NCBI GenBank assembly: GCA_036478815.1
Contig: JAZGEP010000200.1
Span: 1 to 19,998, forward strand
Reading direction: 5' to 3'
Length of the DNA stretch: 19,998 nt
Source: DRLZ01 sp036478815
GTDB lineage: Bacteria; Pseudomonadota; Gammaproteobacteria; Methylococcales; DRLZ01
This document shows, piece after piece, positions 1-9,314 of this stretch; the stretch's first letter is position 1; each line of letters begins with the position of its first letter. The notes beneath the pieces were generated by a model, which ran no database searches, was not told the DNA's origin, and was given only the letters and a program-made list of their open reading frames with translations. A program made the position numbers and the translations under genes.

Positions 1-34
1 ATCTCAATAAGTTTTGTATTCATGTTCCGGAGTC

Positions 35-69
35 ATTAATGTGACGTTATTCGAGACTGTTACATTAAT
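35..69 (+). promoter_or_regulatory. Dyad upstream of rpoC
   Basis: ATTAATGT at 35-42 is the exact complement of ACATTAAT at 62-69, giving an 8-bp stem with a 19-nt loop in the leader of rpoC. The first 101 bases show no recognisable end of rpoB in any frame. The role is unknown: it could be an RNA processing or attenuation hairpin, or chance in AT-rich sequence. Confidence 0.3.
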
Positions 70-101
70 CAGATAGAATTCATTTTGCAGGGGATAGATC
101 A

Positions 102-3100
102 TTGAAAAATCTACTCAACTTTTTTAAGCGCCAGATCAAGAACGAAGAATTTGATGTTATCCAGATTGGATTGGCATCACCCAGTATGATTCGCTCCTGG
201 TCTTATGGTGAAGTAAAAAAGCCGGAAACCATTAATTATCGTACATTCAAACCAGAACGAGATGGCTTGTTTTGTGCCAAAACATTTGGCCCTGTCAGCG
301 ATTATGAGTGCTTGTGTGGCAAATATAAACGCCTGAAACATCGCGGCGTTATCTGTGAGAAATGTGGTGTTGAAGTCACACTCTCTAATGTCCGTCGTGA
401 ACGTATGGGACATATTGATCTTGCCAGCCCTGTTGCGCATATCTGGTTTTTGAAATCATTACCATCGCGAATTGCGTTATTACTTGATATGACGCTACGC
501 GAAGTTGAACGAATACTCTATTTCGAATCATTTGTTGTCACTGATCCTCATGCAGTTCAGGATTTAGAAGCTGGACAATTACTAAAAGAAGAGGAATATC
601 TCGAAAAAGTCGAGGAATATGGTGATGAATTCACCGCAATGATGGGCGCTGAAGCGGTCTATCATTTGCTCAAGTCAATGGACTTGAAAAAGGAAATGGC
701 CACTATACGTGAGGACTTGTCGAATACCAATTCTGAAACAAAACGTAAAAAACTCACCAAACGGATTAAGCTTATTGAGTCGCTGGTAAGTTCTAACAAC
801 CGGCCTGAGTGGATGATTCTGACGGTGTTGCCAGTACTTCCACCCGAACTCAGACCATTAGTTCCTCTTGATGGTGGACGTTTTGCAACCTCAGACTTGA
901 ACGATCTGTATCGTCGAGTAATTAACCGCAACAATCGTTTAAAACGATTACTGGATTTGAACGCACCTGACATTATTGTGCGCAACGAAAAGCGCATGCT
1001 ACAAGAGTCTGTGGATGCTTTACTGGATAATGGTCGACGAGGCCGTGCTATCACTGGCACTACCAAGCGACCATTAAAATCCTTGGCAGACATGATTAAA
1101 GGTAAACAAGGTCGTTTTCGCCAAAATCTATTAGGTAAGCGTGTTGATTATTCTGGACGCTCGGTTATTGTGGTTGGACCAACACTTAAATTACACCAGT
1201 GCGGCCTTCCCAAAAAAATGGCGTTGGAATTATTCAAACCATTTATCTTTAGCAAACTGCAACTCCGTGGCTTGGTCACAACCATTAAAGCCGCAAAAAA
1301 AGTTGTTGAGCGGGAAGGTCCCGAAGTCTGGGATATTCTCGAAGAAGTTGTTCAAGAACATCCGATTTTATTAAATCGTGCGCCGACATTGCATCGACTT
1401 GGTATCCAGGCTTTTGAGCCAATATTGGTTGAAGGTAAAGCGATTCAGTTACACCCGTTGGTTTGTACGGTTTTTAATGCTGATTTCGATGGTGACCAAA
1501 TGGCTGTTCACGTGCCATTATCAGTTGAAGCACAACTAGAAGCACGTGTGCTGATGATGTCCACCAATAATATTTTGTCATCGGCCAGTGGTGAGCCAGT
1601 CATTACGCCAACACAAGATGTAGTGCTTGGCTTGTACTACATGACGCGTGAGAAAATCGGCGCACTTGGTGAAGGAATGGTGTTCACCGATAGCCAGGAA
1701 ATTAATCGGGCAATTGATGCCGGGGTGCTTGATATTCACGCCAATATAGAGGCGCGTATTCAGGAGTCATTGCCAGATGACGAAGGTAATTTACAAACGA
1801 TCACGCGTAGAGTGAAAACCACTGCAGGACGCGTTTTGTTATGGGCAATTGTTCCTGCGGGACTACCATTTCATAATGTTGATAAAGATATGACCAAAAA
1901 GGAAATATCGAATCTACTCAATCAGTGCTACCGAACTCTGGGCGTTAAACAGACAGTGATTTTTGCTGATCAGTTAATGTATATGGGTTTTTCCAATGCA
2001 ACTCGTTCAGGTATTTCTTTTGGATTGATGGATATGGAAATCCCTGAAGAGAAACAATCAATTATTGCCGGTGCTGAGAGCGAAGTTAAGGAGATTCAGA
2101 GTCAGTATGCTGGTGGTTTGGTAACCAATGGTGAGCGTTACAATAAGGTTGTTGATATCTGGTCACATGCCAATGAACAAGTCGCAAAAGTAATGATGGA
2201 TCGACTAGGCTACGATAAGGTTCAAGACGCAGACGGCAATACCATTAAACAGAAATCAATGAATTCTGTATTCATGATGGCTGATTCTGGAGCAAGGGGT
2301 TCAGCTGCACAAATTCGTCAGCTCTCCGGTATGCGTGGATTGATGGCTAAACCGGACGGCTCGATTATTGAAACTCCGATTACCGCAAATTTTCGCGAAG
2401 GGCTTGATGTTCTTCAATATTTTGTATCAACTCATGGTGCACGTAAAGGTTTGGCGGATACCGCTTTAAAAACTGCTAATTCTGGTTATTTAACCCGCCG
2501 TCTGGTTGATGTTGGACAAGACCTGGTGATTAAAGAAGACGACTGTGGAACCCTGAATGGTCTGTTAATGACTCCGTTAATTGAAGGTGGAGATGTTGTA
2601 GAACCCTTATCAGAACGTGTACTAGGTCGTGTTGTTGCTGTTGATATTATTGCCCCAGGTAGTGATGAGATGGTCGTTGAAGCTGGAATAATGCTCGACG
2701 AAGATCTGGTTAAGGTTTTAGATGAGCACAGTGTTGAAAATGTCATCGTACGTTCAGTGATTACCTGTGAGACACGTTATGGTGTTTGCGCATCTTGTTA
2801 TGGTCGTGATCTTGGACGAGGTCATAAAATCAATATGGGCGAAGCGGTTGGAGTGATTGCAGCGCAATCCATTGGCGAACCAGGAACGCAGCTGACCATG
2901 CGTACATTTCATATTGGTGGTGCGGCATCACGATCTGCAGCAATTAGTAGTATCGAAGCCAAATCATCTGGTACGGTGCGTTTGTCCAACCTGAAAACTA
3001 TCCGTAATTCAGAGAATAACCTGGTTGCTGTTTCAAGGTCAGGTGAATTTAGTATTATCGATGAACATGGTCGTGAACGTGAACGCTATAAAATCCCTTA

Positions 3101-4322
3101 TGGTGCCGTTTTATCAATCGCGGATGGGGATTCGATTGTAGCCGGTTCTGTTGCAGTTAATTGGGATCCGCATACTCACCCTGTAATTACTGAGGTCGCA
3201 GGTCAAATTAAGTTTGTAGATTTTGTTGATGGCGTTACCGTACATCAACAATCAGATGAAATTACTGGAATTAGCTCATTAGTGGTGATTGATCCTGCTC
3301 AACGTAGTGGCGCTGGTAAAGAATTACGTCCAATGATTAAGTTACTTGATGATCAAGGGAATGACTTGTTTTTCCCTGGTACTGATGTTGTCGCACAATA
3401 CTTTCTGCCATCTGAAGCGCTTGTAACCTGTCAGGATGGCCTGACTGTTGAAATAGGCGATGTGTTGGCAAGAATACCACAAGAGTCGAGTAAAACACGT
3501 GACATTACTGGTGGTTTACCCAGAGTTGCTGATTTGTTCGAAGCACGCAAAACCAAAGATCCTGCTATTCTTGCTGAAGCAACCGGTACGGTTAGTTTTG
3601 GTAAAGAAACCAAAGGTAAACGACGTATCGTTATTACCAACACTACTGGTGAATCAAACGAAATTCTGGTTCCAAAATGGCGCCATATTACAGTGTTTGA
3701 AGGCGAATCAGTTGAACGTGGCGAAACCATTGCTGAAGGTGAATTAACCTTACACGATATTTTGCGACTGCGTGGGATAGCTGCACTGTCATCGTTTCTT
3801 GTTAATGAGATTCAAGAAGTTTATCGATTGCAAGGTGTGAAAATCAATGATAAACATATTGAAGTGATTATTCGCCAAATGTTACGTAAAGTAGAAATTA
3901 CAGCAGTTGGCGATACCACGTTCCTAAAAGGAGAACAGGTTGAACGCGCGCGCTTTTATGAAGAAAACGAACGTGTTGAGGCAGAAGGTAAAGTACCGGC
4001 AATTGCAGACACTGTGCTGCTAGGAATTACCAAAGCTTCTCTGGCGACTGAGTCTTTTATTTCTGCAGCATCTTTTCAGGAAACAACGCGTGTGCTCACC
4101 GATGCCGCTGTACGTGGGTTGAAAGATCCTTTGCATGGGTTGAAGGAAAATGTAATTGTGGGGCGGTTGATACCAGCGGGAACTGGTCTTGCCTATCATA
4201 ACGAACGTAAGCGTAAGCGTCAGACAACAACTCAAATAATCTCTCCAGTAGAAGAGGCAGCCAAGCCAGAAGTTGATAATCAAGACATTGAAGATGCATT
4301 AAAGAAAGCTCTGAACCCTTAG
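102..4322 (+). CDS. rpoC: DNA-directed RNA polymerase subunit beta'
   Basis: Largest catalytic subunit of the core RNA polymerase. The 1406-residue product is almost the same length as the E. coli protein. Visible landmarks: N-terminal zinc ribbon C70, C72, C85, C88; the active-site NADFDGDQ motif with Mg-binding D461, D463 and D465; the second zinc site C815, C889, C896, C899; the bridge-helix region with MRGLMAKPDG; and trigger-loop sequence around QLTMRTFHIGG. The start is a TTG at 102, preceded by AGGGG at 89-93 with good spacing; no in-frame ATG lies near the conserved N-terminus. The stop is TAG at 4320-4322, and its last G is the first base of a palindromic element (4322-4477). The gene downstream is convergent glnD, not the rpsL/rpsG cluster often found after rpoC. 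rpoB is presumably upstream, outside the window. Confidence 0.98.
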   Translation: MKNLLNFFKRQIKNEEFDVIQIGLASPSMIRSWSYGEVKKPETINYRTFKPERDGLFCAKTFGPVSDYECLCGKYKRLKHRGVICEKCGVEVTLSNVRRERMGHIDLASPVAHIWFLKSLPSRIALLLDMTLREVERILYFESFVVTDPHAVQDLEAGQLLKEEEYLEKVEEYGDEFTAMMGAEAVYHLLKSMDLKKEMATIREDLSNTNSETKRKKLTKRIKLIESLVSSNNRPEWMILTVLPVLPPELRPLVPLDGGRFATSDLNDLYRRVINRNNRLKRLLDLNAPDIIVRNEKRMLQESVDALLDNGRRGRAITGTTKRPLKSLADMIKGKQGRFRQNLLGKRVDYSGRSVIVVGPTLKLHQCGLPKKMALELFKPFIFSKLQLRGLVTTIKAAKKVVEREGPEVWDILEEVVQEHPILLNRAPTLHRLGIQAFEPILVEGKAIQLHPLVCTVFNADFDGDQMAVHVPLSVEAQLEARVLMMSTNNILSSASGEPVITPTQDVVLGLYYMTREKIGALGEGMVFTDSQEINRAIDAGVLDIHANIEARIQESLPDDEGNLQTITRRVKTTAGRVLLWAIVPAGLPFHNVDKDMTKKEISNLLNQCYRTLGVKQTVIFADQLMYMGFSNATRSGISFGLMDMEIPEEKQSIIAGAESEVKEIQSQYAGGLVTNGERYNKVVDIWSHANEQVAKVMMDRLGYDKVQDADGNTIKQKSMNSVFMMADSGARGSAAQIRQLSGMRGLMAKPDGSIIETPITANFREGLDVLQYFVSTHGARKGLADTALKTANSGYLTRRLVDVGQDLVIKEDDCGTLNGLLMTPLIEGGDVVEPLSERVLGRVVAVDIIAPGSDEMVVEAGIMLDEDLVKVLDEHSVENVIVRSVITCETRYGVCASCYGRDLGRGHKINMGEAVGVIAAQSIGEPGTQLTMRTFHIGGAASRSAAISSIEAKSSGTVRLSNLKTIRNSENNLVAVSRSGEFSIIDEHGRERERYKIPYGAVLSIADGDSIVAGSVAVNWDPHTHPVITEVAGQIKFVDFVDGVTVHQQSDEITGISSLVVIDPAQRSGAGKELRPMIKLLDDQGNDLFFPGTDVVAQYFLPSEALVTCQDGLTVEIGDVLARIPQESSKTRDITGGLPRVADLFEARKTKDPAILAEATGTVSFGKETKGKRRIVITNTTGESNEILVPKWRHITVFEGESVERGETIAEGELTLHDILRLRGIAALSSFLVNEIQEVYRLQGVKINDKHIEVIIRQMLRKVEITAVGDTTFLKGEQVERARFYEENERVEAEGKVPAIADTVLLGITKASLATESFISAASFQETTRVLTDAAVRGLKDPLHGLKENVIVGRLIPAGTGLAYHNERKRKRQTTTQIISPVEEAAKPEVDNQDIEDALKKALNP

Positions 4323-4477
4323 CGAGAATTTAATAACTTGAACAATGATGGCGCAGGATTTTTGTTGCTGACGAAACGATCTCAAGAGGCGCATAGTTGG
4401 TCTACGCAACGATTGAGAAGGTTTCGTCAGGAGCAAAAAGACCAGCCAGAATGTTTAAGTTATTTCATGCACGTTCC
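4322..4477 (+). mobile_element. Family A palindromic element, copy A1 (at rpoC stop)
   Basis: Imperfect inverted repeat of 156 nt. The inner arms (about 4333-4385 and 4413-4463) pair well, for example CTGACGAAAC with GTTTCGTCAG, around a 27-nt core at 4386-4412 that starts GAGGCGCATAG and ends CAACGA. The right end (TTTCATGCACGTTCC) matches the ends of copies A3 and A5. The left end is degenerate and overlaps the rpoC stop: TTA at 4319-4321, then the element's first G. The right flank is TGC, so no clean target duplication remains. No transposase is encoded; a non-autonomous miniature element is inferred. Confidence 0.7.
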
Positions 4478-4502
4478 TGCTTATAATCTGATAAAACACG
4501 AA

Positions 4503-4529
4503 TCAGGCGCAAGTTTGGTTTGTGCCTGA
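4503..4529 (+). terminator. Hairpin downstream of rpoC
   Basis: TCAGGCGCAA (4503-4512) pairs with TTGTGCCTGA (4520-4529) over 10 bp with one G-T pair and a 7-nt loop. This is a strong hairpin in the convergent rpoC/glnD gap, but no T-run follows it, so intrinsic termination is only a possibility. Confidence 0.4.
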
Positions 4530-4640
4530 TGATGTTTGAGCGCTAGCACGCATTTGCCACCAGCTGGAGAGGTGATCGCTTGTCTATTTGGGCTCGAAAG
4601 GAATTTTATGGAGGAATGGAATAACAGTGTGTATTTCTGA

Positions 4641-4695
4641 CTGAATAAAATTTCTTGTGAATTCAGATAATAGCTAACGAGGGCTCATCAGGCTG
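4641..4695. repeat. Diverged repeat shared with 17265-17317
   Basis: The stretch 4669-4695 (AATAGCTAACGAGGGCTCAT and on to CAGGCTG) matches 17291-17317 with two differences in 27 bases. Weaker similarity extends left through an AATAAAA...TTGTG segment. Both copies lie in gaps between convergent genes. No coding sense was seen; it is probably a remnant of a longer repeat. The rest of 4530-4715 shows no gene. Confidence 0.55.
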
Positions 4696-4715
4696 ATTCG
4701 AGATGCTGGCGAAGA

Positions 4716-4872
4716 GGCTTCCCTAGAATTAGAGCCTACTACGGAAAAGCGGATTTTTGCTCATTTTTCCGATTAAATTCGTTAAATACAGCAAGTATTC
4801 GCCTCATTTAATCGAAACAATGGACTCAAAACCACTTTCCCTCGCTACGGCTTCTATTCTCGGACAGCCACC
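4716..4872 (-). mobile_element. Family A palindromic element, copy A2 (at glnD stop)
   Basis: A 157-nt palindrome with the core on the minus strand. The inner arms CGATTAAAT (4770-4778) and ATTTAATCG (4806-4814) are perfect. Pairing continues imperfectly outwards through GAGCC/GGCTTC segments to GG at 4716 and CC at 4872. Read on the minus strand, the core (4779-4805) starts GAGGCG and ends TAACGA, aligning without gaps to the cores of A1 and A7. Its first minus-strand base, G4872, is also the last base of the glnD TAG stop. The flanks are CTA (glnD side) and TCT (minus strand), so no intact target duplication. The shorter stem 4742-4748/4765-4771 lies inside one arm. Confidence 0.65.
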
Positions 4873-7538
4873 TAGAGTTTCTCTGCGTCAGAATTATTGT
4901 CGACAACTTGTATAATTCGATGTCGAATTGCGGCTTCCATATCTGATTGTAAAGGGATGGTTTGGTCATCAGCATCCGTGACATAAAATAAATCTTCCGC
5001 ACGCGCACCAATTGTCGCAATTTTGGCGTAATGAATCTTCAGGTTCAATTCTTCCAACGCAACTCCAACTTTAGATAACAAACCAGGTCGGTCAGTACTA
5101 ATCAGTTCAATCACTGTATAGTGCTGATAGGCATCATCATAAATCAATACCTGGGTGGGAATAGGGAAGTTTTGAAGTTTTTCGGAAACTCTCCTGGAAA
5201 CCTGTAATGAACCTTTGTTCTTGCTCAGCAGTCGTTGTTGAATTTCACTAACAATCTGATGTTGTCGATAGAGCTCTTCCAACACATGACCATTATTTTC
5301 AATGACCAGAAAGCTACATAAAACGCTATGCTTGGTCGGCATCATGCGAGCATCAACGACATCAAGTCCTAATTGATCCAATGTCCTTGTAATACTCGTA
5401 AACACAGGATAGTCAACGGGGGCATGCACAAAGATTTCAGTTGCTTGTTTGAATGCGTTTGGACGTAATAAAATTAACGGTGAATCTTCGGGTCGTTGGG
5501 TAAGCAGAGCAATCGTATGCCAGACACATTCATTAGCGCTATGGCGAAGAAAATAGTCATCATTAAATTCTTGTTTCCAGACTGATAAGAAGATGTGTTT
5601 CTCAATGCCAAGTGTTAATAATTGCTGACTGGCTGTTGTGCGCACGGTGGTGATGAGCTCCTGGTGTGTCACGGGGTTGTTTAGACCGCGCCGAAAAGCA
5701 CGTCGACATGCGTTGTAAAGTTGAATTAACAGAGAATCCTTCCAGCCATTCCATAAATCAGGATTGGTGGCGCGAATATCAGCAACGGTCAGCAGATACA
5801 GATAGTTAAGTCTTTCAAGCGTTTGGCAATGCACTGCAAAATCATTGATAACGTCAGGATCAGAGATATCAAATCGTTGCGCTGTCATAGACATCAACAA
5901 ATGATTGGTGACCAACCAAGTCAATAGATGGGTATCATCTTGCTTTAAACCATGCTGTTTGCAGAATTTTTCTGTAATGTCTGCGCCAATATCAGAATGA
6001 TTACCGCCATGGCCTTTACCAATATCGTGTAAAAACCCAGCCAGATAAAGTATCTCTGGTTTGGATATGGATTGGAAAATATCATAAGCCAAGGGTAATT
6101 CATATCGATATTCATCAAGACTGATGCGTCGCAGATTGCGCACTACAAACAAGATATGTTCATCAACCGTCAAGGTATGAAACAAATCAAATTGCATACG
6201 GCCATGAATGTGGTTAAATTCAGGCAAATACGCTGGTAATATCCCATAGCGTTTCATTCTGCGTAATTCATGCGTTAATCCAGTCCCTTGACGCCAGAGC
6301 ACCATAAAAGTGCGGATGGCGTCTGGATTACATCTAAAGTCAGCGTCGATTAAATGGAGATGTTTGCGTATTTGGCGGAGCGTTGAGACATGAATACCCT
6401 TGAGCTCCTGGTGTTGTTGCATGAACACAAAGATTTCTAATAGTGCTGGTGGATATTGCTCGAAAACATCAGCCTGTGAGGTTTCAAGATATTGTCCAAC
6501 AATCTGAAAATTATTGTTTAAAGTCGTGACGTGTTGCGAAGTGCGCTGGGGCTCAAATTTAGTTGCAAGCACCTGCAACAACATTTCATTGAGCCGTTCT
6601 GCTTCCATAATCGTGCAGTAATAATCCTGCATGAATTTTTCAACAGCACGACTATTCTCATCGTCTTGATAACCAAAAATTTCTGCGATTTTGTGTTGAT
6701 ATTCAAACAACAAGCGTTCTTCAGCCTTGCCAGCCAGTTGATGAAGAGTGTTGCGTATTTTCCATAAAAAACGTCGCGCATCTCTATATTCAAAATATTC
6801 ATGTTCAGTAATCAAGCCGATTGCGATCAGCTTTGCCAAGGTATCAATCTGATATTGACTTTGCGCTACCCAGCGGATTGTTTGCAAATCACGAAGACCG
6901 CCTGGGCCCTCTTTAATGTTGGGTTCGAGACGATATGCGGTTTCTCCAAATTTTTGATGGCGTTGTTGTTGCTCCTCAATCTTCAGGTTATAAAATGTTT
7001 CTGCCGAGCAACTGATTATTTCACTAAATTGAGATTTTAGCTGGCTGGGTAATTGTTGATTGCCGAAGATAAAACGCACATCCAGGATTGATGTCATAAA
7101 GCTGACATCGTTTTGTGCGAGACTGATGGTTTGTGTAATTGTCTGGATCGATTGAGCTGGCTTCAGACCGATATCCCAGAGAAATTGAAGAAATGCTGAA
7201 ATTTGATGTTGCGTAGCTAAGTCAGGTGAGGTTTCGCATAGTATGAGTAAATCAACATCAGAAAAAGGAAACAGTTCTCGTCGTCCATAACCGCCCAGAG
7301 CGATCAGTGCAAAGCGGGTTGCTTGCTTACCTAAAAAATACTGCCAACTGTTGCTGAGCAACTGATCAATATAATCAGAACGCTGTCTAATTAATTCTGT
7401 AGCAGGCTGATCATCTTTCTGAAAAGACAAATCCAGATTGAAATGACTGAGTTGATCCCGAACTGACTGAATAAGATCTGCCGAATCAAGTGAAGTATTG
7501 ATGCTTATCGCCATATCAAGGTTTATTGATTTCTTCAT
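4872..7538 (-). CDS. glnD: Bifunctional [protein-PII] uridylyltransferase/uridylyl-removing enzyme
   Basis: Glutamine-sensing enzyme that uridylylates PII proteins under nitrogen limitation and removes UMP when glutamine is abundant. The 888-residue product is close to the E. coli length. Domains in order: nucleotidyltransferase with GGYGRRELFPFSDVD at 82-96 (metal-binding D94 and D96); helical linker with the conserved EGPGGLRDLQ at 210-219; HD domain with H504-D505 in FLHDIGKGHGG; two C-terminal ACT domains at roughly 710-790 and 815-888. The chosen start (7538) overlaps the end of map by 23 bases. An ATG at residue 9 (7514) lies one base after the map stop (TGATATG) and is equally plausible; neither has a clear Shine-Dalgarno site. 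The TAG stop shares its G with element A2. Co-transcription with map is likely. Confidence 0.96.
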   Translation of the reverse strand: MKKSINLDMAISINTSLDSADLIQSVRDQLSHFNLDLSFQKDDQPATELIRQRSDYIDQLLSNSWQYFLGKQATRFALIALGGYGRRELFPFSDVDLLILCETSPDLATQHQISAFLQFLWDIGLKPAQSIQTITQTISLAQNDVSFMTSILDVRFIFGNQQLPSQLKSQFSEIISCSAETFYNLKIEEQQQRHQKFGETAYRLEPNIKEGPGGLRDLQTIRWVAQSQYQIDTLAKLIAIGLITEHEYFEYRDARRFLWKIRNTLHQLAGKAEERLLFEYQHKIAEIFGYQDDENSRAVEKFMQDYYCTIMEAERLNEMLLQVLATKFEPQRTSQHVTTLNNNFQIVGQYLETSQADVFEQYPPALLEIFVFMQQHQELKGIHVSTLRQIRKHLHLIDADFRCNPDAIRTFMVLWRQGTGLTHELRRMKRYGILPAYLPEFNHIHGRMQFDLFHTLTVDEHILFVVRNLRRISLDEYRYELPLAYDIFQSISKPEILYLAGFLHDIGKGHGGNHSDIGADITEKFCKQHGLKQDDTHLLTWLVTNHLLMSMTAQRFDISDPDVINDFAVHCQTLERLNYLYLLTVADIRATNPDLWNGWKDSLLIQLYNACRRAFRRGLNNPVTHQELITTVRTTASQQLLTLGIEKHIFLSVWKQEFNDDYFLRHSANECVWHTIALLTQRPEDSPLILLRPNAFKQATEIFVHAPVDYPVFTSITRTLDQLGLDVVDARMMPTKHSVLCSFLVIENNGHVLEELYRQHQIVSEIQQRLLSKNKGSLQVSRRVSEKLQNFPIPTQVLIYDDAYQHYTVIELISTDRPGLLSKVGVALEELNLKIHYAKIATIGARAEDLFYVTDADDQTIPLQSDMEAAIRHRIIQVVDNNSDAEKL

Positions 7539-8292
7539 CGGGACGTGCTGTCAGTACTTCGTAACCGTTTTCTGTTACTAAAATAGTATGTTCCCACTGT
7601 GCAGAAAGACTGCGATCTTTGGTATGTACTGTCCAGCCATCTGAAAGGATTTTAATATGGCGTTTACCTTGATTAAGCATGGGTTCGATAGTAAAAATCA
7701 TGCCAGTTTTGAGTTTTAAACCTGTAGCTGGCATGCCATAGTGCAAGACTTGCGGGTCTTCATGAAAAACCATGCCGATGCCGTGTCCACAGAATTCTCT
7801 AACCACAGAATAACGCGCATTGTGGGCATGTTGTTGGATGACATGGCCAATATCACCCAGTTGTGCTCCAGGTTTGACTTGTTTGATACCTAGATACAAT
7901 GCTTGTTGAGTCACTTCGATTAACCGTGTTGCGAATTTGGGAACCTTACCAACTTCAAACATTTTGCTGGTATCACCATGATATCCATTTTTAATAACAG
8001 TGATATCGATATTGACAATATCGCCATTTTTGAGTGCCTTATCATTAGGAATTCCATGACAAATCGTATGATTAACCGACGTGCAGATTGATTTGGGAAA
8101 GCCTTTGTAGTTGAGTGGAGCAGGAATTGCATCCTGGGTGCTAACAATATAGTCATGGCAGATCGCATCGAGTTGATTGGTTGTCACGCCTGGAGCAACG
8201 TGTTGCTCAATCATTTCGAGTACGTCTGCAGCCAGTTTGCCGACAACTCTCATTTTGTCTATTTCTTCAGCAGATTTAATCGATACACTCAT
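7516..8292 (-). CDS. map: Methionine aminopeptidase, type I
   Basis: Removes the initiator methionine from nascent proteins in the cytoplasm. From the ATG at 8292 the product has 258 residues, near the usual size for bacterial type I enzymes. All five metal ligands are visible: D96 and D107 (NIDITV...GDTSKMF), H170 (GHGIG), E203 (TIEPM) and E234 (QWEHT); substrate-binding H79 lies in ICHGIPN. A TTG five codons upstream (8307) could extend the frame, but the ATG is preferred: GGAAC precedes it by about 8 nt, and MSVSIKSAEEIDKMR fits the family N-terminus. The gene is divergent from rpsB and overlaps glnD, the same map-glnD/rpsB arrangement as in enterics. Confidence 0.96.
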   Translation of the reverse strand: MSVSIKSAEEIDKMRVVGKLAADVLEMIEQHVAPGVTTNQLDAICHDYIVSTQDAIPAPLNYKGFPKSICTSVNHTICHGIPNDKALKNGDIVNIDITVIKNGYHGDTSKMFEVGKVPKFATRLIEVTQQALYLGIKQVKPGAQLGDIGHVIQQHAHNARYSVVREFCGHGIGMVFHEDPQVLHYGMPATGLKLKTGMIFTIEPMLNQGKRHIKILSDGWTVHTKDRSLSAQWEHTILVTENGYEVLTARPDEEINKP

Positions 8293-8345
8293 AACACTTT
8301 GTTCCAAAAAAACATAAAATGATATCTAACCATTCCTTTTGCCAC

Positions 8346-8372
8346 TCTATAAATTCACAGTCTGTGTCTCAA
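8346..8372 (-). promoter_or_regulatory. Possible map promoter
   Basis: On the minus strand TTGAGA (8372-8367) is followed after 15 bases by TATAGA (8351-8346), about 54 bases before the map ATG. Spacing is short and the match moderate; no other good candidate was seen in the 100 bases upstream of map. Confidence 0.3.
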
Positions 8373-8403
8373 GAAAATGCATCATTAAAGACCGCATCAA
8401 CTA

Positions 8404-8561
8404 GGAAACGTGCATGAAATAACTTAGACAACTGACTTGTCTTGTTGTCCGTCATCCCTGTTGTCGCAACAGTTACATAGTTCACTATGCGCTCTACGTT
8501 GTGCCATGAAAACAGACAAAAATTCTGCGCAATATGGGTGTGTTATTGATTGCGAGTTACC
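8404..8561 (-). mobile_element. Family A palindromic element, copy A3
   Basis: A 158-nt element in the map/rpsB gap with the core on the minus strand (8471-8492, GCGCATAGTGAACTATGTAAC). The left end (GGAAACGTGCATGAAATAAC) matches the ends of A5 and A1. The right half is diverged but still ends in CC and contains AAAAATTCTGCGCAAT, which resembles the arm of A7. Flanks are CTA on the left and TTA on the right, compatible with a 3-bp duplication with one change. An older, decayed copy is inferred. Confidence 0.6.
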
Positions 8562-8645
8562 TTAGCTGTGCAACTTTTGTAGTAACGAAGAAAGCAGATA
8601 ATAAAGACAAGCCAGAATGTACAAGTAATAAAATTCTATTCCTAA

Positions 8646-8802
8646 GGGCCTGTCAAGAAATAACTTGATCATATTGCGCCGGATATCGTTTCGTATTCAA
8701 GACGCGAAAAGGAGCGCATACTCGTTGTATGTAACCCTTTTCGCAACGCCGAAGACGGAAGGATAGACAAGCAAGATGATCAAGTTATTTCTTGACAGGC
8801 CC
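8646..8802 (+). mobile_element. Family A palindromic element, copy A4
   Basis: A 157-nt element. Including one flanking base on each side, 28 bases at 8645-8672 (AGGGCCTGTCAAG...GATCAT) are exactly complementary to 8776-8803. The inner arms pair imperfectly around the core at 8714-8735 (GCGCATAC-TCGTT-GTATGTAAC). TAA flanks both ends (8643-8645 and 8803-8805), a clean 3-bp target duplication. The ends differ in sequence from A1/A3/A5 but keep AAATAACTTGA. Confidence 0.75.
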
Positions 8803-8805
8803 TAA

Positions 8806-9162
8806 GCATGAGAACTGTCTGTTTTCGATGCTTAGAAGTCAAGAAACAGTTGTTCAAGCTCACTGAAAGAGAATAATGACTCACAGTAATACATATATTT
8901 AAAAGATTAGCGACAAATTTCGATAGAAATTATTCGTCATGTCCAGGTCAATCATATTAAAAAGTAGAAAGCTGAACACATTTTAACGACATTTAGACGC
9001 ATTTAATGCGAAAAATAATTTGTAGTAGAAATTTTTCTCTAAAATCGAATTATTGGCAGTATCTGTGTAAGAGTTCAAGGAACATTTTGCAAAAAACTCC
9101 CATAACTGATCATTGATTTAGTCAGTTTTAATGCGATTGCCCAGTCATCATATCTTGTGCCA
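8806..9162. other. Non-coding part of the map/rpsB gap
   Basis: No gene, RNA gene or family repeat was recognised here. TAAGCAT (8803-8809) and ATGCTTA (8828-8834) form a small inverted repeat, and CGCATTTAATGCG at 8998-9010 is a short palindrome without a T-run on either strand. Short open frames look random. Confidence 0.6.
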
Positions 9163-9191
9163 TTGTTCACTATAGCTATGTATGTTATAAA
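9163..9191 (+). promoter_or_regulatory. Candidate rpsB promoter
   Basis: TTGTTC at 9163-9168, a 17-base spacer, then TATAAA at 9186-9191. This is the best sigma-70-like pair in the gap, and it would give a leader of about 170 nt covering the structured region at 9222-9314. Confidence 0.5.
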
Positions 9192-9221
9192 GGTGGGCTA
9201 GTTTTAGCAATTAAATTCTCA

Positions 9222-9314
9222 TGTACATCGTCACGATTAGCTGGGTGCCCCAGGATGAAATTTCAGAAACATCTGTTTTTTCTATCCACGTGGAGTTGTT
9301 AATCGGGATGTACA
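9222..9314 (+). promoter_or_regulatory. Structured rpsB leader (possible S2 autoregulation site)
   Basis: TGTACATC (9222-9229) and CGATTA (9234-9239) are complementary to TAATCG (9300-9305) and GATGTACA (9307-9314), forming a long two-part stem. Inside it CTGGG-TGC-CCCAG (9241-9253) is a tight hairpin, and CCACGTGG is a further self-complementary block. In gammaproteobacteria the rpsB-tsf leader is a target for feedback by ribosomal protein S2. The position just before rpsB fits that role, but equivalence to the known leader motif is inference. Confidence 0.5.

Noticed and set aside
1..101. End of rpoB
   Set aside because: None of the three plus frames resembles the RpoB C-terminus; the stretch reads as leader sequence.
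4338..4529. Open frame of 63 codons after rpoC
   Set aside because: It runs through palindromic element A1 and the following hairpin; composition and context do not support a protein.
8998..9010. CGCATTTAATGCG palindrome as a terminator
   Set aside because: No T-run follows on either strand and no gene ends nearby.
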